From Balaenoptera acutorostrata (Eukaryota; Chordata; Mammalia; Artiodactyla; Balaenopteridae), in the NCBI RefSeq assembly GCF_949987535.1, contig NC_080072.1, positions 55,776,460-55,840,459 on the forward strand: a DNA stretch of 64,000 nucleotides, given 5' to 3'. Below are positions 12,130 through 24,082 of the stretch, piece after piece. The notes beneath the pieces were generated by a model. The model did not search any database. It worked only from the letters and a program-made list of their open reading frames with translations, and was not told the DNA's origin. Made by a program: the position numbers and the translations under genes. The number at the start of each line of letters is the position of its first letter. Position 1 is the first letter of the stretch.

Positions 12130-14515
12130 ATTCCTGCTTTGAAATATGTTGCTGTTCATTTAGAAATTGAAATGGGATAAAGATAACAAGTTGAACACAC
12201 ACTGTGGTCTTTCCTGAAACCAACTAAAACAACAGTAAAGGGATTTATCAAAATATTGGAAACCAGACAGAGCCAACAAAGAATGGTAACTAACTGACTG
12301 AATCCTAAACAGGCAATAAAGAAAGTTGAAGAGCAGCCCAGTTTACACTGCGAAACCCCCATATGGTTTAGGAATTGGCTGTCCCAGGTACTTCTGGAAA
12401 TTGGGTGGGTAGGGAGGCTTAAAAACAGGAAAATTGTTTGAAAATATATTTAAGAAGCAATCAGACTCCAGACACCCTCCCCACCTGGTCGAATACTGAA
12501 GGTCTATTCTCAGGAGAGGTTAACAGAGGATCTCTATTCTGGGGGCACTCTGACAACAGGAATAAAGTGAACACTTTGTACTCAATATTGAGGCCTCTAG
12601 CCTTCTTTCTCCATTCGGCTACCCAGACTCTGGCTGCCAGGAGAGTACCCTCCAGGCAGGAGATTGGAAGAGCTTTTCTCTTGACCAGCTCAACAAAAAA
12701 AGACATGGAATGGCCCAACAGATCCCGGTACACAGCCCCAGTCATGATCATCATGTATCAAGTCTTTTAGTGTCCCATTTTTAAATATAAGAAGACAGCA
12801 AAGGATGAATAAACATTTGAGGGAAGCCTCTAATAAGAAAGAGGTTAAGGGACTTCCCAGGTGGTGCAGTGGTTAAGAATCCGCCTGCCAATGTAGTGGA
12901 CACAGGTTCGAGCCCTGGTCCGGGAGGATCCCACATGCCACGGAGCAACTAAGCCCATGTGCCACAACTACTGAGCCTGTGCTCTAGAGCCCACGAGCCA
13001 CAACTGCTGAAGCCCTCATGCCTAGAGCCTGTGCTCTGCAACAAGAGAAGCCACCGCAGTGACAGGCCCACGCACCGCAGCAAAGAGTGGCCCCCGCTCA
13101 CCACAACTAGAGAAAGCCTGCGTGCAGCAATGAAGACCCATTGCAGCCAAAAATAAATAAATAAATAAATAAATTTATAAAAAAAGAATGAGGTTAAAAC
13201 AAACATCGGGGTGGGGGGGAAAGGAACGTGAAAGATAGGGACTATGCAAAAAGCAGAAGACTTAAAAGAGAAGACTGTCATTAATGTCCTAAGAGATAAG
13301 ATATTGCATCCATGAACAAGAATGGGATGCTACAGGAAAGAAAAAAAAAAAGGAGAAGAACTCTTGGGAAACTTCAATAGCAGAAAATGAAAAACTAAAA
13401 AAAAAACAAAGTGGTTGGAATATAAATTTGAGAAAATAGAGCAAAAAGGCTAAGAGATGGAAAACAGAAAAGACATGATAGTTTGAGGGCTAGTCAAGGG
13501 AACTCAACATCTGAATAACAGGAATTTTAGAAAGATGGATTAGAGAAAATGTCCTAGAATTGAAATACATCAGTTTCAGATTGAAATGCCCCGTTGAGGA
13601 TTTAGCACAATTGATGAAAGTAGATTGACACCAAGACATCAAAATTACAGAACCCTGAGAACAAAAACTTCACAAAAGCTTCCAGATAGCAGAAGAAATA
13701 AGCAGGCTTCAAACAAAGGCTTAAGAATCACACTGACATTGGATTTCTCAATAGTAAGGTGGGAACTAGGAGACAATGTGCCTTCAAAATTCTGAGGGAA
13801 ATTATTTCCATCCCAGCCAAATAATCATCAAGGGTGCAGATAAAGACATATTTAGTCATGTAAGGTCTCTTTGCACATTTTCTCAGGAAGCTACTGGAGA
13901 ATGTGCTTCAACAGAAATGAGTGAGTAAACCAAGAAAGAGGAGGACATGGCATCAAAGGAAGAGAAGATGCCACAAAGCAGGAGGCAGAGGAATCCCCAG
14001 GCCAATGGTAGTGAGGTAGAAAGTAACTAATCCTGACTGGAGCAGGTTGAAAGACTCCAGAAGATGAAATTGGTAGACTATCCAAAGAATTTAAGCATAT
14101 CGAGAGGAGATTACATAACTGTAATTGTTATGCAGGAAAGGAAAAGTAATCAGCGCATATTACATGGTTCACTTGTCAACAGCATTTATATTGCCTAATA
14201 ATGCAAACAGTGAATACTGTTCCAACCACACTTGGGATGTAATTATACTGGGAGGATGACAGGGAACACAAAATGGACATGTGGGTGTGGAGAGAGCAAG
14301 GAGAAAGGTGGTGGGTGGGTGGGAGAAAGGTACTTAAAACTAAAAAGAAATCAAGAAGTAGCATTATGAGGAAATAATTCAGAACTGAAAGCAATTGCCT
14401 CTGCAGAGTGAGAAGTGGTCTGTCTGTGTGTGTGTATGTGTTGAATGGGGGACTACTATTTTCCATTACAAGCCTTATAGACTTTCTAAACTATGTGCAT
14501 GTACAACTAAAGTTT
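12130..14515 (+). repeat. Old L1/HAL1-type LINE fragment
   Basis: The right part is clear: phrases such as gccttcaaaattctgaggga, cccagccaaataatcatcaag and ctcaggaagctactggagaatgtgct are typical of the old L1M/HAL1 lineage. The stretch before the SINE at 12849 is assigned to the same element with less certainty. No open frame remains. Confidence 0.6.
12849..13183 (+). repeat. CHR-type SINE, long form
   Basis: tRNA-like head (acttcccaggtggtgcagtg, B box ggttcgagcc), the tandem 'gccacaactactgagcc' body and an A-rich (aaat)n tail. It is flanked by near-perfect 14-bp target-site duplications, aagaaagaggttaa at 12835-12848 and aagaatgaggttaa at 13184-13197. It sits inside an older L1/HAL1-like element. 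Confidence 0.93.
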
Positions 14516-14689
14516 TTAAAAATTGAGTGAGTTACAAAAAGCCCCTAAGCCAAGGTCACTAGTGGCAGGAGGGCAGTCATTTTCAGCAGAAGGTTTAGCC
14601 TAACACTGACCAACTCCGAAATGCTAGCAGGAGAGGAACATTCTGGGGGACTCTGGGGAGCTAAGCTGAGGAGGTGGAATGCAATTCAT

Positions 14690-14925
14690 CTGTCGAGGGC
14701 AAATTCAAATACCACGCCTTCCTGAAGCCTCCTGTGGCCCCTGCAACCTCATGGATTCTTCCTTCTCCCTCATCCCTTATCCCATTGTCATTACTGTGAT
14801 CACTGCCTGGCTTCAACGGTAGATATTTTGTCTGTCCCACCAGGCTGTGAACTCCCTAAGGACAGTGACTTCAGCCAAGTGACACAGAGAAGCTGCTCAA
14901 TACATACTTGCTGTGTGCATGAATG
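14690..14925 (+). repeat. L2 3' fragment
   Basis: ccacgccttcctgaagcctcc...tgtcccaccaggctgtgaactccctaaggacagtgac...ctcaatacatacttgctgtgtgcatgaatg matches the L2 3' end. Confidence 0.65.
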
Positions 14926-15699
14926 GTCAGCACCTAGTGAGGCCTGGGGACATACTTATTGAACAGAATAATAATTAACTGAACAGAAAGGATCTTCTTC
15001 CTTAGAATCACTTTCACCTGTGTTTTTAGTACAAAGCAAGTCCTTGATAAATGTGCTCAGTGGAGCGAATATGGCCTCCTGGACTCCCAGCCTGCTGTAT
15101 GATTTTAACAAATTTCTTAACCTTTCAGAAAGATGCCAGGATTTCCCCATATATCAATCAAGAGAAAAAAAGAGGTAGAGAATGATTTTCTGGGTCTGGG
15201 GAGAGAGGAGGGGGCGATGATGGTGCACAAAAGAGCCCCTGGGGATTCTTAGGTGTCCAGGAGGGCGGGTGGGTGGAAGGGAAGAGTTATAGCTAATGAA
15301 AAGCAGCTAGAGAGAGGCCCGGATGGGAGGAATGATTCATCCCCGGCATCTCCTGCCCAAAGCCACTCCTCCTCACTGTCCCCTGGCCCTGGCTTCCAGC
15401 AGCCAGCGGTGCTGAGTCCCGCATCTGGAGGGACATTTGTCCAGATCCTCCCTATCCCCCAGGACTGGGCGGTGGAATCCCAGGCCAGGCCTGCTGCCCT
15501 CTGGTTGGTGCATCTCCGAAGATGCCAGTTCTAGGGACTCAGGTAGAACCACAGAGTGCTCACACTGCACGGGACATGAGATCATCCAGCCAAATTTCAA
15601 GTCTTACAGATGAGTAAATTTTACATAAAGAGGGGGGAGACCAGCGTAAAGTTGCCAAGATTTTATTTTGCTCGGTAAAGAAAATTAAAAAGAAGAATT

Positions 15700-15835
15700 A
15701 CCACAACGTTCTGTTTCTTCATCTGGGTGGTGGTTACAGAGTTTGTTCACTTAGTGGAAATGCATCAGGCTGGACACTTGTGCGCGTGACTACTCTATAT
15801 GTTAGAATTTGTAAAAAGTTTACTCAAAGGGCTAT
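15700..15835 (+). repeat. L1 3' end fragment
   Basis: ttcatctgggtggtggttacagagtttgttcactt...gtgcgcgtgactactctatatgttag follows the conserved L1M 3' untranslated end. Confidence 0.65.
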
Positions 15836-15839
15836 CATG

Positions 15840-16078
15840 GGGACTTCCCTGGTGGTCCAGTGTCTAACAATCCACCTTCCAATGCAGGGGATGCGGGTTC
15901 GATCCACGGTTGGGGAAGTAAGATCCCACATGCCGCGGGGCAACTAAGCCCACGTGCCACAACTACAGAGCCTGCGTGCCACGACTAGAGAGAAGCCTGT
16001 GCACCGCAATGAAGACCTGACGCAGCCATAAATAAATAAATAAATATTAACCAAAACAATAAATAAAAATAAAAAGAA
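15840..16078 (+). repeat. CHR-type SINE, shorter form
   Basis: Same head (ggacttccctggtggtccag) but with a shortened body ending in an aaataaat tail. A short flanking duplication, tatcatg, is present at 15833-15839 and 16079-16085. It follows directly after an L1 3' end. Confidence 0.88.
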
Positions 16079-16659
16079 TATCATGTACTATCACACCATT
16101 ATTCATCTTAAAAGACATTTTAATGCTATAAAATGGGAAAGGCATAATCTCAATAAAGGACAGTCAGTCCTTCTAAAAAGGGGCAGTGGTAAATTTACAA
16201 TAGCATAGTTTGCATGTATGACAGTAAAACAAATTCCAGGGGAGAAACAAAGCTTTATATTACAGTATTACTCATACATCGGTTTTGTCAATTTAGGAGT
16301 CTATATCTAGCTTGTTCTTAAGCTTTATCACAGTTCTTGACAAAAACCCTGTTTCATTTTGGTTATCTTGTGGGAAATGGAAGCCACACCCAACGTAGTT
16401 CCACGGAATTTGGAATGTTTCACCAGAGCCGAGAGAGGCTGAGGACCAAGACGGCAACCACCAGCCCCTCCTCCCCCTACTGCTTGAGGGGGCAGGTGGC
16501 CAGGTGGTGGGACTCAGAGCCAGCGGGCACCCTGATCACCCGGCACAGAGTAGTAAGACGTTTACCTGAAAGGGATGCTGCAGACCAAGGAGACTTTTGT
16601 TAGAGACCCTGGCCCATCAGTGCATCTGCAGGCTTTTGGAAACCAGCCTTCTATCAGAC

Positions 16660-16790
16660 TCCTTTATGTGAACACTGAGGCCCAGACAGAGGAGGTGGTT
16701 TACCCAAAGTCACACGGAAAATTAGTGACGAGTTGGGGCTAGAACCTGGGTCTCTGGCCTGACAGCTCCATATTCTCCCCACCCCTCTCG
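16660..16790 (-). repeat. MIR, reversed
   Basis: actgaggcccagacagaggaggtggtttacccaaagtcacacgg...gggctagaacctgggtctctgg. Confidence 0.65.
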
Positions 16791-17114
16791 GCTCTGGGGC
16801 TCCCGGTAGTCTCCTTTCCTGACCCTGAAAGAGGCTCACAGGTCCTGCCATGTTGCCATAAACTCTTCAGGGTTCCAGCTCTGGTGGCCAGAGATAGGCT
16901 GGTGCTGGGCCGCAGAGGATCAAGTTACCTGCTTGGAGTGGGTCCCCCCCAGAAGCCAGCCGCTCTCCAGCTTGGCAGGAGGACAATTTGGCGAGGCTGG
17001 GCTCATGGAAGATGCCAGAGCTTCTACAATGGAGGGCTTCAGCGATCCAACACCTCCTTTGGGGCTACTGTCACCAAATCCAAGCTGACACCCTGGCTCT
17101 GGGCAGAGGATGGT

Positions 17115-17138
17115 GGGGGTGGGTAGGGGGGTGGGGGG
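17115..17138 (+). other. G-quadruplex-capable run
   Basis: Four G runs of 5, 3, 6 and 6 with 1-2 nt loops. Confidence 0.6.
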
Positions 17139-17648
17139 CTGGTTGTTCAGAAGGCTCTGCCAGGCAGGGGAGGGAAGGGGGTGGGAGGGCTTGGCCTCTG
17201 CAAGACGGCTACTTTCCCTCCTCCTCAAGAGCTTTGCTTAGGCCATGCCTTTTTCCTGCTTCTGTTTCCTCTTAGACACGCCTGCCTCCACAAAGCCTTT
17301 TTGACTGGGGACCTGAGATCTGGTCTACATTTTGGGCCTTCGTTGCCTAATCTGTGAAATGGACAGTTGTGAGCGTGGGAATATCTCTAAGGGTCCTGTC
17401 AGCACAGACATTGAGCCTCTCAGGTCAGCTCTGTGGTGGGTGCACTCCCAGATGAGGACGTGGACCCTTGGCAGCCCAGATGGCTGATTCCTACCCTGAG
17501 TGGAGGAGTAGCTACCCTTAATTTTTCTACCTTATGTCAGAGTGCCTCAAAGCAGGAAGAAAATCCAGTTAACCATATGTTCCAGGCACCTGGAAGGTCT
17601 CAATAAATATTTGTTGAATGGATGAAAGAATATTAAGGTTTAGCTTAA

Positions 17649-17680
17649 GGTTATTTTTAAGAAAGGTTATTTTTAAGAAA
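17649..17680 (+). repeat. 16-bp perfect tandem duplication
   Basis: ggttatttttaagaaa repeated twice without a mismatch. Confidence 0.9.
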
Positions 17681-18034
17681 GAAAGGTACTTAAAAAAAGA
17701 GAATCAAAGACCTAGTCCAGCTGTGCTCATCTGACGAAGAGGAAATAGTCCTGATGAAGGCCCTTTCTTGTTAAAGGTCACACAGGGAATACATGGGGCC
17801 AGGCAGGTGTCCTGAGCCCAGCTCTTTGAGTGCCGCTCTTCTGATGGGTGAGAGCCCATCGAGGGTCAGGGCTGAATGAACAGCCCCACTACTCCACCCT
17901 CAAATCTGTAGCTTCCAGGGACACTCCCAGTCTTCAGTGGGCACCCTGAGCTTCTTGAAAATTCCCTGTCATTCCTTGGGCTAGCTTGCTCCACTCCACA
18001 CCACCTTCTTCTGAATTTCCCCCAAGTTCCCCAT

Positions 18035-18180
18035 CCTCTGCTGTAAGCTGTGTGACCTTGAGCAAGTTGCTCAGCTTCTCTGAGCTTGCATTATTAAATT
18101 GAGAGAAATATTACTGATCCTGAAGGGTTGCTGTGAGGTTCACAAGCTCTAGCAGAGAGAGTGCATGATGAAGTCAACAT
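18035..18180 (+). repeat. MIR
   Basis: gctgtgtgaccttgagcaagttgctcagcttctctgagcttgcattatta...gaagggttgctgtgaggtt. Confidence 0.7.
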
Positions 18181-18289
18181 TTATGGGACACCCCCCCTTA
18201 CTCTTTGCCAGACACATGTGAGACACAGGATCATTTCTTGCACAAAGCAGGGTAGGGGTTAAGCGGAAATTAGATTCATAGGCAGGGCC

Positions 18290-18482
18290 GACGTGAGTTA
18301 GAATTCTGGCCCTACCACTGACTCACCATGTGACCCTGGCAAGTCACGTAGCCTTTCTAGGACTCTCTTTTCTCATCTGTAAAATGGAGATAATAATACC
18401 TACCTTGCTGGGTAGTTGAGAGGATTAAATATGAACACTATAAACACCCAGTGTTTGGCATATGGTAGGTGCTCAGTGAAGG
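18290..18482 (+). repeat. MIR, well preserved
   Basis: gaattctggccctaccactgactcaccatgtgaccctggcaagtcacg...ctcatctgtaaaatggagataataatacctaccttgctggg...ggtgctcagtgaa covers the full element. Confidence 0.82.
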
Positions 18483-19829
18483 GCAGCCTTCATGCATTTC
18501 TTTCTCCATGAAGTGCTCACTGGGCCAGTGCTGTACCCCTACCCTTCCCCAACGCCCCGCACACCCCCGCCTCCCACGTCCTCAGGTAAGCACTGGCCCT
18601 TCTGTTTCGTAAGTCCTCAGTTCAAGGCTGTGGAATCCTACTTGGGTCTAATAAGGAGCACCAAAATAAAGGGAAATGAGGAGGCCTCAAGATATGGAGC
18701 TTGGAGTGAGGGTGCTGTGCTTGGCTGGCAGCCAGCAGGCCTGGCCCTGAGCCCCCGGCAATCACCTTTCTAAATCATATCCTTCCCTCCAAGCAAGCAA
18801 GCAAGCAAGCCGGCCCTGGTGGAGGCCCTGGCCAAGCACAGCAGAACCTTTGTGAGCTCTTGGCTCTCCCCACAGCTCCCCGCCTCATCCTGTCATCACC
18901 TGCAAGGAGCCCTGGGGCGGGGCTCCAGGCAGGGGAGCAGAGCAGTTCCCAGGCTCCCTGGCCCCCATCACCTCCAGCAATCGCTAACTGCCTGAGCCTG
19001 GCATTCAAGGCTCGAGGGTCTGATCTCAGCCCCCTCTCCAGTCACATCTCCCTTCAGGGCCCCTCCTCCCCTCCCAGGCTGCCACCTGGTCTTTGATTCT
19101 CTGGAGAGGTGTGCACAGGGCCAGGGCTGTGGAGAGGCAGGAAGAGGCCTTCACTCCAGGAGAGGTCAGCATTGTCTCCCCATCCTCTGCGGCTCTTAGA
19201 ACAACACACTTCATCGCCACCCTGGCCAGTCCTAACCACTCAGACCTCAGTTTAAGTCTCCACTGGCTGGATGGCTTCAGGCCCGAGAGTCTCTTTCTTC
19301 CCTCGTACAGAGAGAGGACATCCCTGCCTAGAGCAGGGCCTAGTGGAGCAGCTTTCTGTCCACTCAGGGGCTCGAGGAGACCCCTTAGACTCTATCCTTG
19401 CCCCCCCACCCACCCAGGAATGGCTGTGCCAGATGCCTCATCACCACCCAAGGACAGCTTGGGCTCCAGGAACCTGACTCTGAAACCTCCATCTCTCTGA
19501 GGTTTAGCCTTGTATGAGTCACTGCTCAGAACTCTCCCCCTGCAGCTTGGACCCTGGGTAGTCCCTCCTCATTCATCAGGTCCAGCTGCGGACGTGCCCC
19601 TGTGACATTCTCGCTGAACACTGCCCTACTGCCCATCACTGCCGCCATGGCAGAGCCTCTGCCTATCTCCTTCACCACTGGATTCCCAGGGCCTAGAAGA
19701 AGGTAGGGGCTCAAAAACAAGAACAGCCTGCCTGGCCCAGGACCTCCACCCCCTTTGCTGTCAGCACCCAAACCCACCTTCACGTCACTGATAAGTAAGC
19801 ATTTCAACATGAAAAAAAAATCATAAAGT
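18483..19829. other. Intergenic, no gene seen
   Basis: GC-rich, C-rich sequence with overlapping spurious frames; an L2-like end may lie at 19600-19720. Confidence 0.5.
18790..18811 (+). repeat. (caag)n microsatellite
   Basis: Five aagc units in a row. Confidence 0.85.
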
Positions 19830-20600
19830 CAGACAAATGACAAATGGAGAAAACACACACAAGACAGAATGCTAATTCCCTTAATATTTTATAAAGTGAT
19901 AGGAAAAATACCTTTGTTCATATTTTGTATCCAATTGGAAAAAAGCAAAACCTACAAAAAAGAGAGAAGTAAACATTTATACCTGTGAAAAGATGCTTAA
20001 CCTCACTCAAAACAAAAGAAAAATCAACTAAAAATAACAGTGAAATGTACTTTTTGAGCTATGGCCCTCAGATTGGCTTAGATCAAATAGGATGCTATTT
20101 ATGAGATCTACTTGCATGTGTTTGCAATAATGGATAAGGATATTCGTTACAGTATTTTTTTAGAACAATAATGGACCAGATAGTAACCATTTTAGGCTTG
20201 AGGACCATACGGGCTCATTGCTACAAGAATAGGCAGTGGGCCAGATTTAGTCAGCAGGCCACAGTTTGCCAACCCCTGGTTCAGATTAATAAAAGGTTAG
20301 AAATGATCTCCATGTCCATCAGTAGAAGAATGGCTAAACACACATGACATATCCCTAGGATGGAACATGCCTGCAGAAGAAATGTGCTCATCAGTTGTCT
20401 CCAACTACATTTTGAAAGGAACACATCCTGTGTAACCTAGAATTCCCTAGGAAAATACAGAAAGGCCACAAATAACTTCCTCTGGAAGGAGGAAACTGGG
20501 AGTCCAAGGGAGCAAGTGTGGGAGGAAAGCTTTGCAAAGCATACCCCATTGCTCAGTTTGAAATGTATTCATACTGTAAACACACATTAACTTAAAAACA
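19830..20600 (+). repeat. L1M fragment split by a DNA-transposon remnant
   Basis: gaaaagatgcttaacctcactc (about 19985-20010) and ctccatgtccatcagtagaagaatggctaaac (about 20308-20340) are consecutive landmarks of the L1 ORF2/3' end. Between them, about 20065-20280, lies a sequence ending ggcagtgggccagatttagt...gtttgccaacccctgg, a hAT-like nonautonomous element. Confidence 0.6.
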
Positions 20601-20929
20601 GAATTAGTCCCCTAGTCCCCCAAACAAAAATGTTCCCTGAAACAAACGGATGAAGTAAGTCTGTGGTGAAATAAGTTTGGTCCATACAGTGTTAAGCAAA
20701 GTTAAAGTGTCTTTGCGCAGGACTTGGGGCAGGGGAGTGGGGGGGGTGTGGCCTTTAATATGCTGCTGTGCCTTGTGACTCCCAAGGAAGACACTATATG
20801 TGGCACTTCCCACGCTTATTGTGGTACCATGTTTCCACAGAGCATCTCTGGGGTCTACTATTCTGTGACTAGATGCTGGGAATCCCCATCTCTAAGAGCA
20901 AGCACAAATGCCTTCACCCTCACTATATT

Positions 20930-20998
20930 CTCTCTCCCTCCCTCCCTCCCTCCCCCCCCCCCCACACGCACGCACACACACACACACACACACACAAG
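20930..20998 (+). repeat. Compound (ccct)n-(c)n-(ac)n microsatellite
   Basis: ctccctccctccctccc, then 12 C, then cacacgcacgcacacaca...; likely length-polymorphic. Confidence 0.9.
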
Positions 20999-21104
20999 GT
21001 ACCAAAGAACTTCCTTAAGGGCATTCCTCAGGTGACTGATCTCATGAGATGCTCTGTGGTCACATATTCCTGGGAAACGCCGTTCTGCCAATGCGGATGA
21101 TAAA

Positions 21105-21285
21105 TTATTGCTTACACTTCTCACAGATTTTACAGCTTCTCTGCCTTTGCTCACACCATCCCTTCCATCTGGACTGCTCTTTGTTTTAACCCACTTCTTC
21201 CTGCCAAAGTTCCAGCTCATCTGTCGAGGCTTGGGTCTCATGCTTTCTGCACCATGATGAAGACTTCTTGGATCCTGGCAAAATC
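21105..21285 (+). repeat. L2 fragment
   Basis: cttctctgcctttgctcacaccatcccttccatctggactgctctttg...aaagttccagctcatctgtcg corresponds to the internal L2 3' region. Confidence 0.55.
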
Positions 21286-21909
21286 CTAGAGATGCCTGAC
21301 AAGTGTCCCAGACCCTTGTTGAAAGAAGGAAAGAAATTACTGAGTGCAATAGAGGAATGCCTGAGGGAGGGAGGAGAAAGGGACAGAGGGCTGGATGGGT
21401 GCAGGGTTAGGTTGCTGTGGGTGACTGTGATTGGGTTAATGAGTGGGGATGCAGTAGCTTCTTATACCTGTGTCCACAAATCTGTTCATCATGGATGGCG
21501 CCGGCAGAACTTCAGCTCTGTAGATCTGACTGATTGCCCCAAAGCAGCTTCTTGGCCTGCTCTTGGGCAGTCCCAGGAAGAGGGGAGAGGTCCCTCTCTC
21601 CCAAGCCTCTCCCCTGGGCCCTCATCCTTATCCAAAGCCCCACCAAGAAAAATGCCCACCTTTGGATGTGGATCTGGGGATGTCTTGCCACATTATGTGT
21701 TCCTGCCCTTGTCTGCATGGGCACTCACTAGGAGGTGGGCATCCCCTGAGTTGTTTTGACCAGAGAACCTATGGGGGTCTGTAGAAACTGAGCTTTCCTC
21801 ACTCCCCACCCGACTCTGCAGCCCGCTAGACACCCCAACACTGTGCCTCTAGGGGGGCCCTATGAGAGTAGACCTGCACAGGGATCCAAAATGGAGAGGC
21901 CAATTCTAC

Positions 21910-22085
21910 CTGTTTAAGCAAGCTTCCTCATAAGCAATTTCCTCTGGAACCTTCAGCAAACTGCCTAACCTCTTTGAACCCTATATTCCCCTCACTCCAC
22001 AAGGGGCATGTCTACCTCATTGACTACTTATGAATACTAAGTTAAACAAAGTAGATGAAAGTATCTGGCACATAGTAGGGTTTTT
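21910..22085 (+). repeat. MIR, diverged
   Basis: ccttcagcaaactgcctaacctctttgaaccc...gaaagtatctggcacatagtaggg. Confidence 0.6.
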
Positions 22086-22754
22086 GCAGCAGTTTCTCTC
22101 TCCCTTTATCCCCAGTGTGGATTCTGAGCTGCTAGAGAGACTGCTTCTTAGTTTTCCATTGTGTGGTGTCAGGACACTGAATGAAGGATAAATTGGGATG
22201 GATGGGAGAAGGCAGCTGTGGCCCAGTCTGTGCCAAGTACAGGTAGGCAAATTTCAAAAGCAGCCTCAGCCCCAGGGAAGGCTTCCCTGAGCCTTTCCCT
22301 TCAAGGGCTGCTTTGATCATTCGGCTTGTGACCAGCTGGTTTTCTCGTCAGTCTCCCCTCTCACCCCCACCCACCTTCCGCAGATGTAGATTCCCCTCAG
22401 ATCAGGTGCTGGGGATGACTCACCTCTAGGTCCCCAAGCCCCCCTCAGAGCAGGCTCACCAGATGGAGTAGTGGAAAAGGCTAGTCTCTTCAGCTGTCAC
22501 TGAAGGTCCCTTAAAGAACAGTTTTACTTGCTGCCGAAAGGGCGCCAAGAGAGAGCAGGCACTGGGAGCCCAGGCAAGGAGAACGGATGAGGTGGTGAGA
22601 GGCAGGGATGGACAGAGCTGGATGAGGCACAAGCTACTTTGTGATTTGCCCTTGGGCATTCATTCATTCAACACAATGAACAAATATTAAGTGCCTAGTG
22701 TTCGCCAGGCTCTTTGCACATTCTGGCTTGTGATACTGCAGGGTGTTGGTCAAG

Positions 22755-22915
22755 CGTGATGTGGATCTGGCTCTATGCGTTCTTGGGCAAGTTGCTTAAC
22801 ATCTCTGAGCCTCAGTGATAGCATCAGCCATAAGGTCAGTGTTTCACAAGGTTGTTCTGAGAATTATATGTTTATTTATGTAAATTGCTTGACACAATTC
22901 CTGCTAGATTACTGT
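22755..22915 (+). repeat. MIR
   Basis: tgcgttcttgggcaagttgcttaacatctctgagcctcagtgat...tcacaaggttgttctgagaattatatg. Confidence 0.7.
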
Positions 22916-23494
22916 TTACAGATATAATTGTTAAAGATAATAATAATCCTGACTCAATCCTGTGTGGGTAGAGCCAGGGCTCCAACAAGCCTTGGAGTCC
23001 AGGCCAGCAATCCAGTTCCTTCATCTGAGAGCTGAAAAAACTGGGACCAGAGAAGACAGAGGAGGAACAGGAACAGATCCCTGGCCAGGGGCTTTCAGGG
23101 CACTCTTTCCATCTGAGCTGTTGTTTTTCCCTAAGTTTAGAGCCTGCAGAGCAGGCATGTATGCCGATTCGCCAAGTACTCCTCTGGGGAAAGTGGTATG
23201 TAAAGCTGGGGCGCAGTTTGCACATAACAGTGCAATAAAGGCGACTTCCGGGATTCACAGCTGAGGATGTACTTAAGATGCAATCCACTGCTGGGCCTGC
23301 AATATTCTGCTCTGAGCACCTCCTCTCTCTGGCTGTCCCTTCTGCTGAGTTACAGCCTGGCCCAGGAGAGTTTATTACTTCAGCCCCAGAACATTCTCTT
23401 ACTGGAGTTTGAGGCAATAATAATGATACAAGTGTATTTGTAAGATTTTCCAGATTCCATCGTGCTGTCATATCCTTAATTTCATCTGACCTCC

Positions 23495-23840
23495 ACAACA
23501 TTTTTTAACAGATGGAGAAACTGAGGCACAAGGAGTTAAGTAACTTATCTGAGGTCCTGATACCAGTCAAGGTATTTTCACAAACTCTAGCGTTTATTCA
23601 ATTACTTAAAATAAAAGTGGACGCTCACTAGGTGCCTCATGGAAGCCAGTCTCCATTCGAAATGCTCTACCAACATTAAGTCCCAGTAACCCTCACAAGC
23701 ACCCTCTGTGGCAGAAACTTACTATTCTTTCCCAGATGACAGAGGTCAAGTAACTGACCCAAGGATGCACAGCTCTAGCAGGTGGCAGAGCTAGGGTTCA
23801 AATCCAGATAGTTGGGCTCCATAATCCCCATTCTTAATCT
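23495..23840 (-). repeat. Two reversed MIR fragments
   Basis: aacagatggagaaactgaggcacaaggagttaagtaacttatctgagg (23508-23560), then ggtcaagtaactgacccaaggatgcacagctctagcaggtggcagagctagggttcaaatcc (about 23745-23810). Confidence 0.7.
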
Positions 23841-23845
23841 CTATG

Positions 23846-24082
23846 TCAGGGTTTCTTAGCCTTGTGCTATGGACATTTGGGGCCAGAAAAGCCTTTGTTC
23901 TGGGGGCCTATTCTGTGCGATGTAGGATGTTTAGCAGCATGTCTAGGCTCTACACACTACATGCCAGTAGCTTTCGCACCACCACTGCCACCATAGTTGT
24001 GACAACCAAAAAATGCCTCCAAACATTGCCAAATGTCACTTGGTGGGTAAAATCGCCTCTGGTTGAAAACTACTGCTCTGTT
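23846..24082 (-). repeat. MER5A-type hAT element
   Basis: Bounded by cagggtttcttagcc and its inverted counterpart gttgaaaactactgctctg, with the internal tgtgacaaccaaaaaatgcctccaaacattgcc phrase of MER5A in reverse. Confidence 0.8.

Larger units (their letters stand above)
16086..18030. other. Intergenic, no gene seen
   Basis: A unique-looking AT-rich part to 16.3 kb, then GC-rich sequence. A short MIR-like stretch (ttgcctaatctgtgaaatgg) lies near 17345 and an L2-like tail (ctcaataaatatttgttgaatgg) near 17600. Confidence 0.55.

Noticed and set aside
22872..23501. 209-codon minus-strand open frame
   Set aside because: It overlaps MIR sequence at both ends and has no recognisable domain; likely chance.
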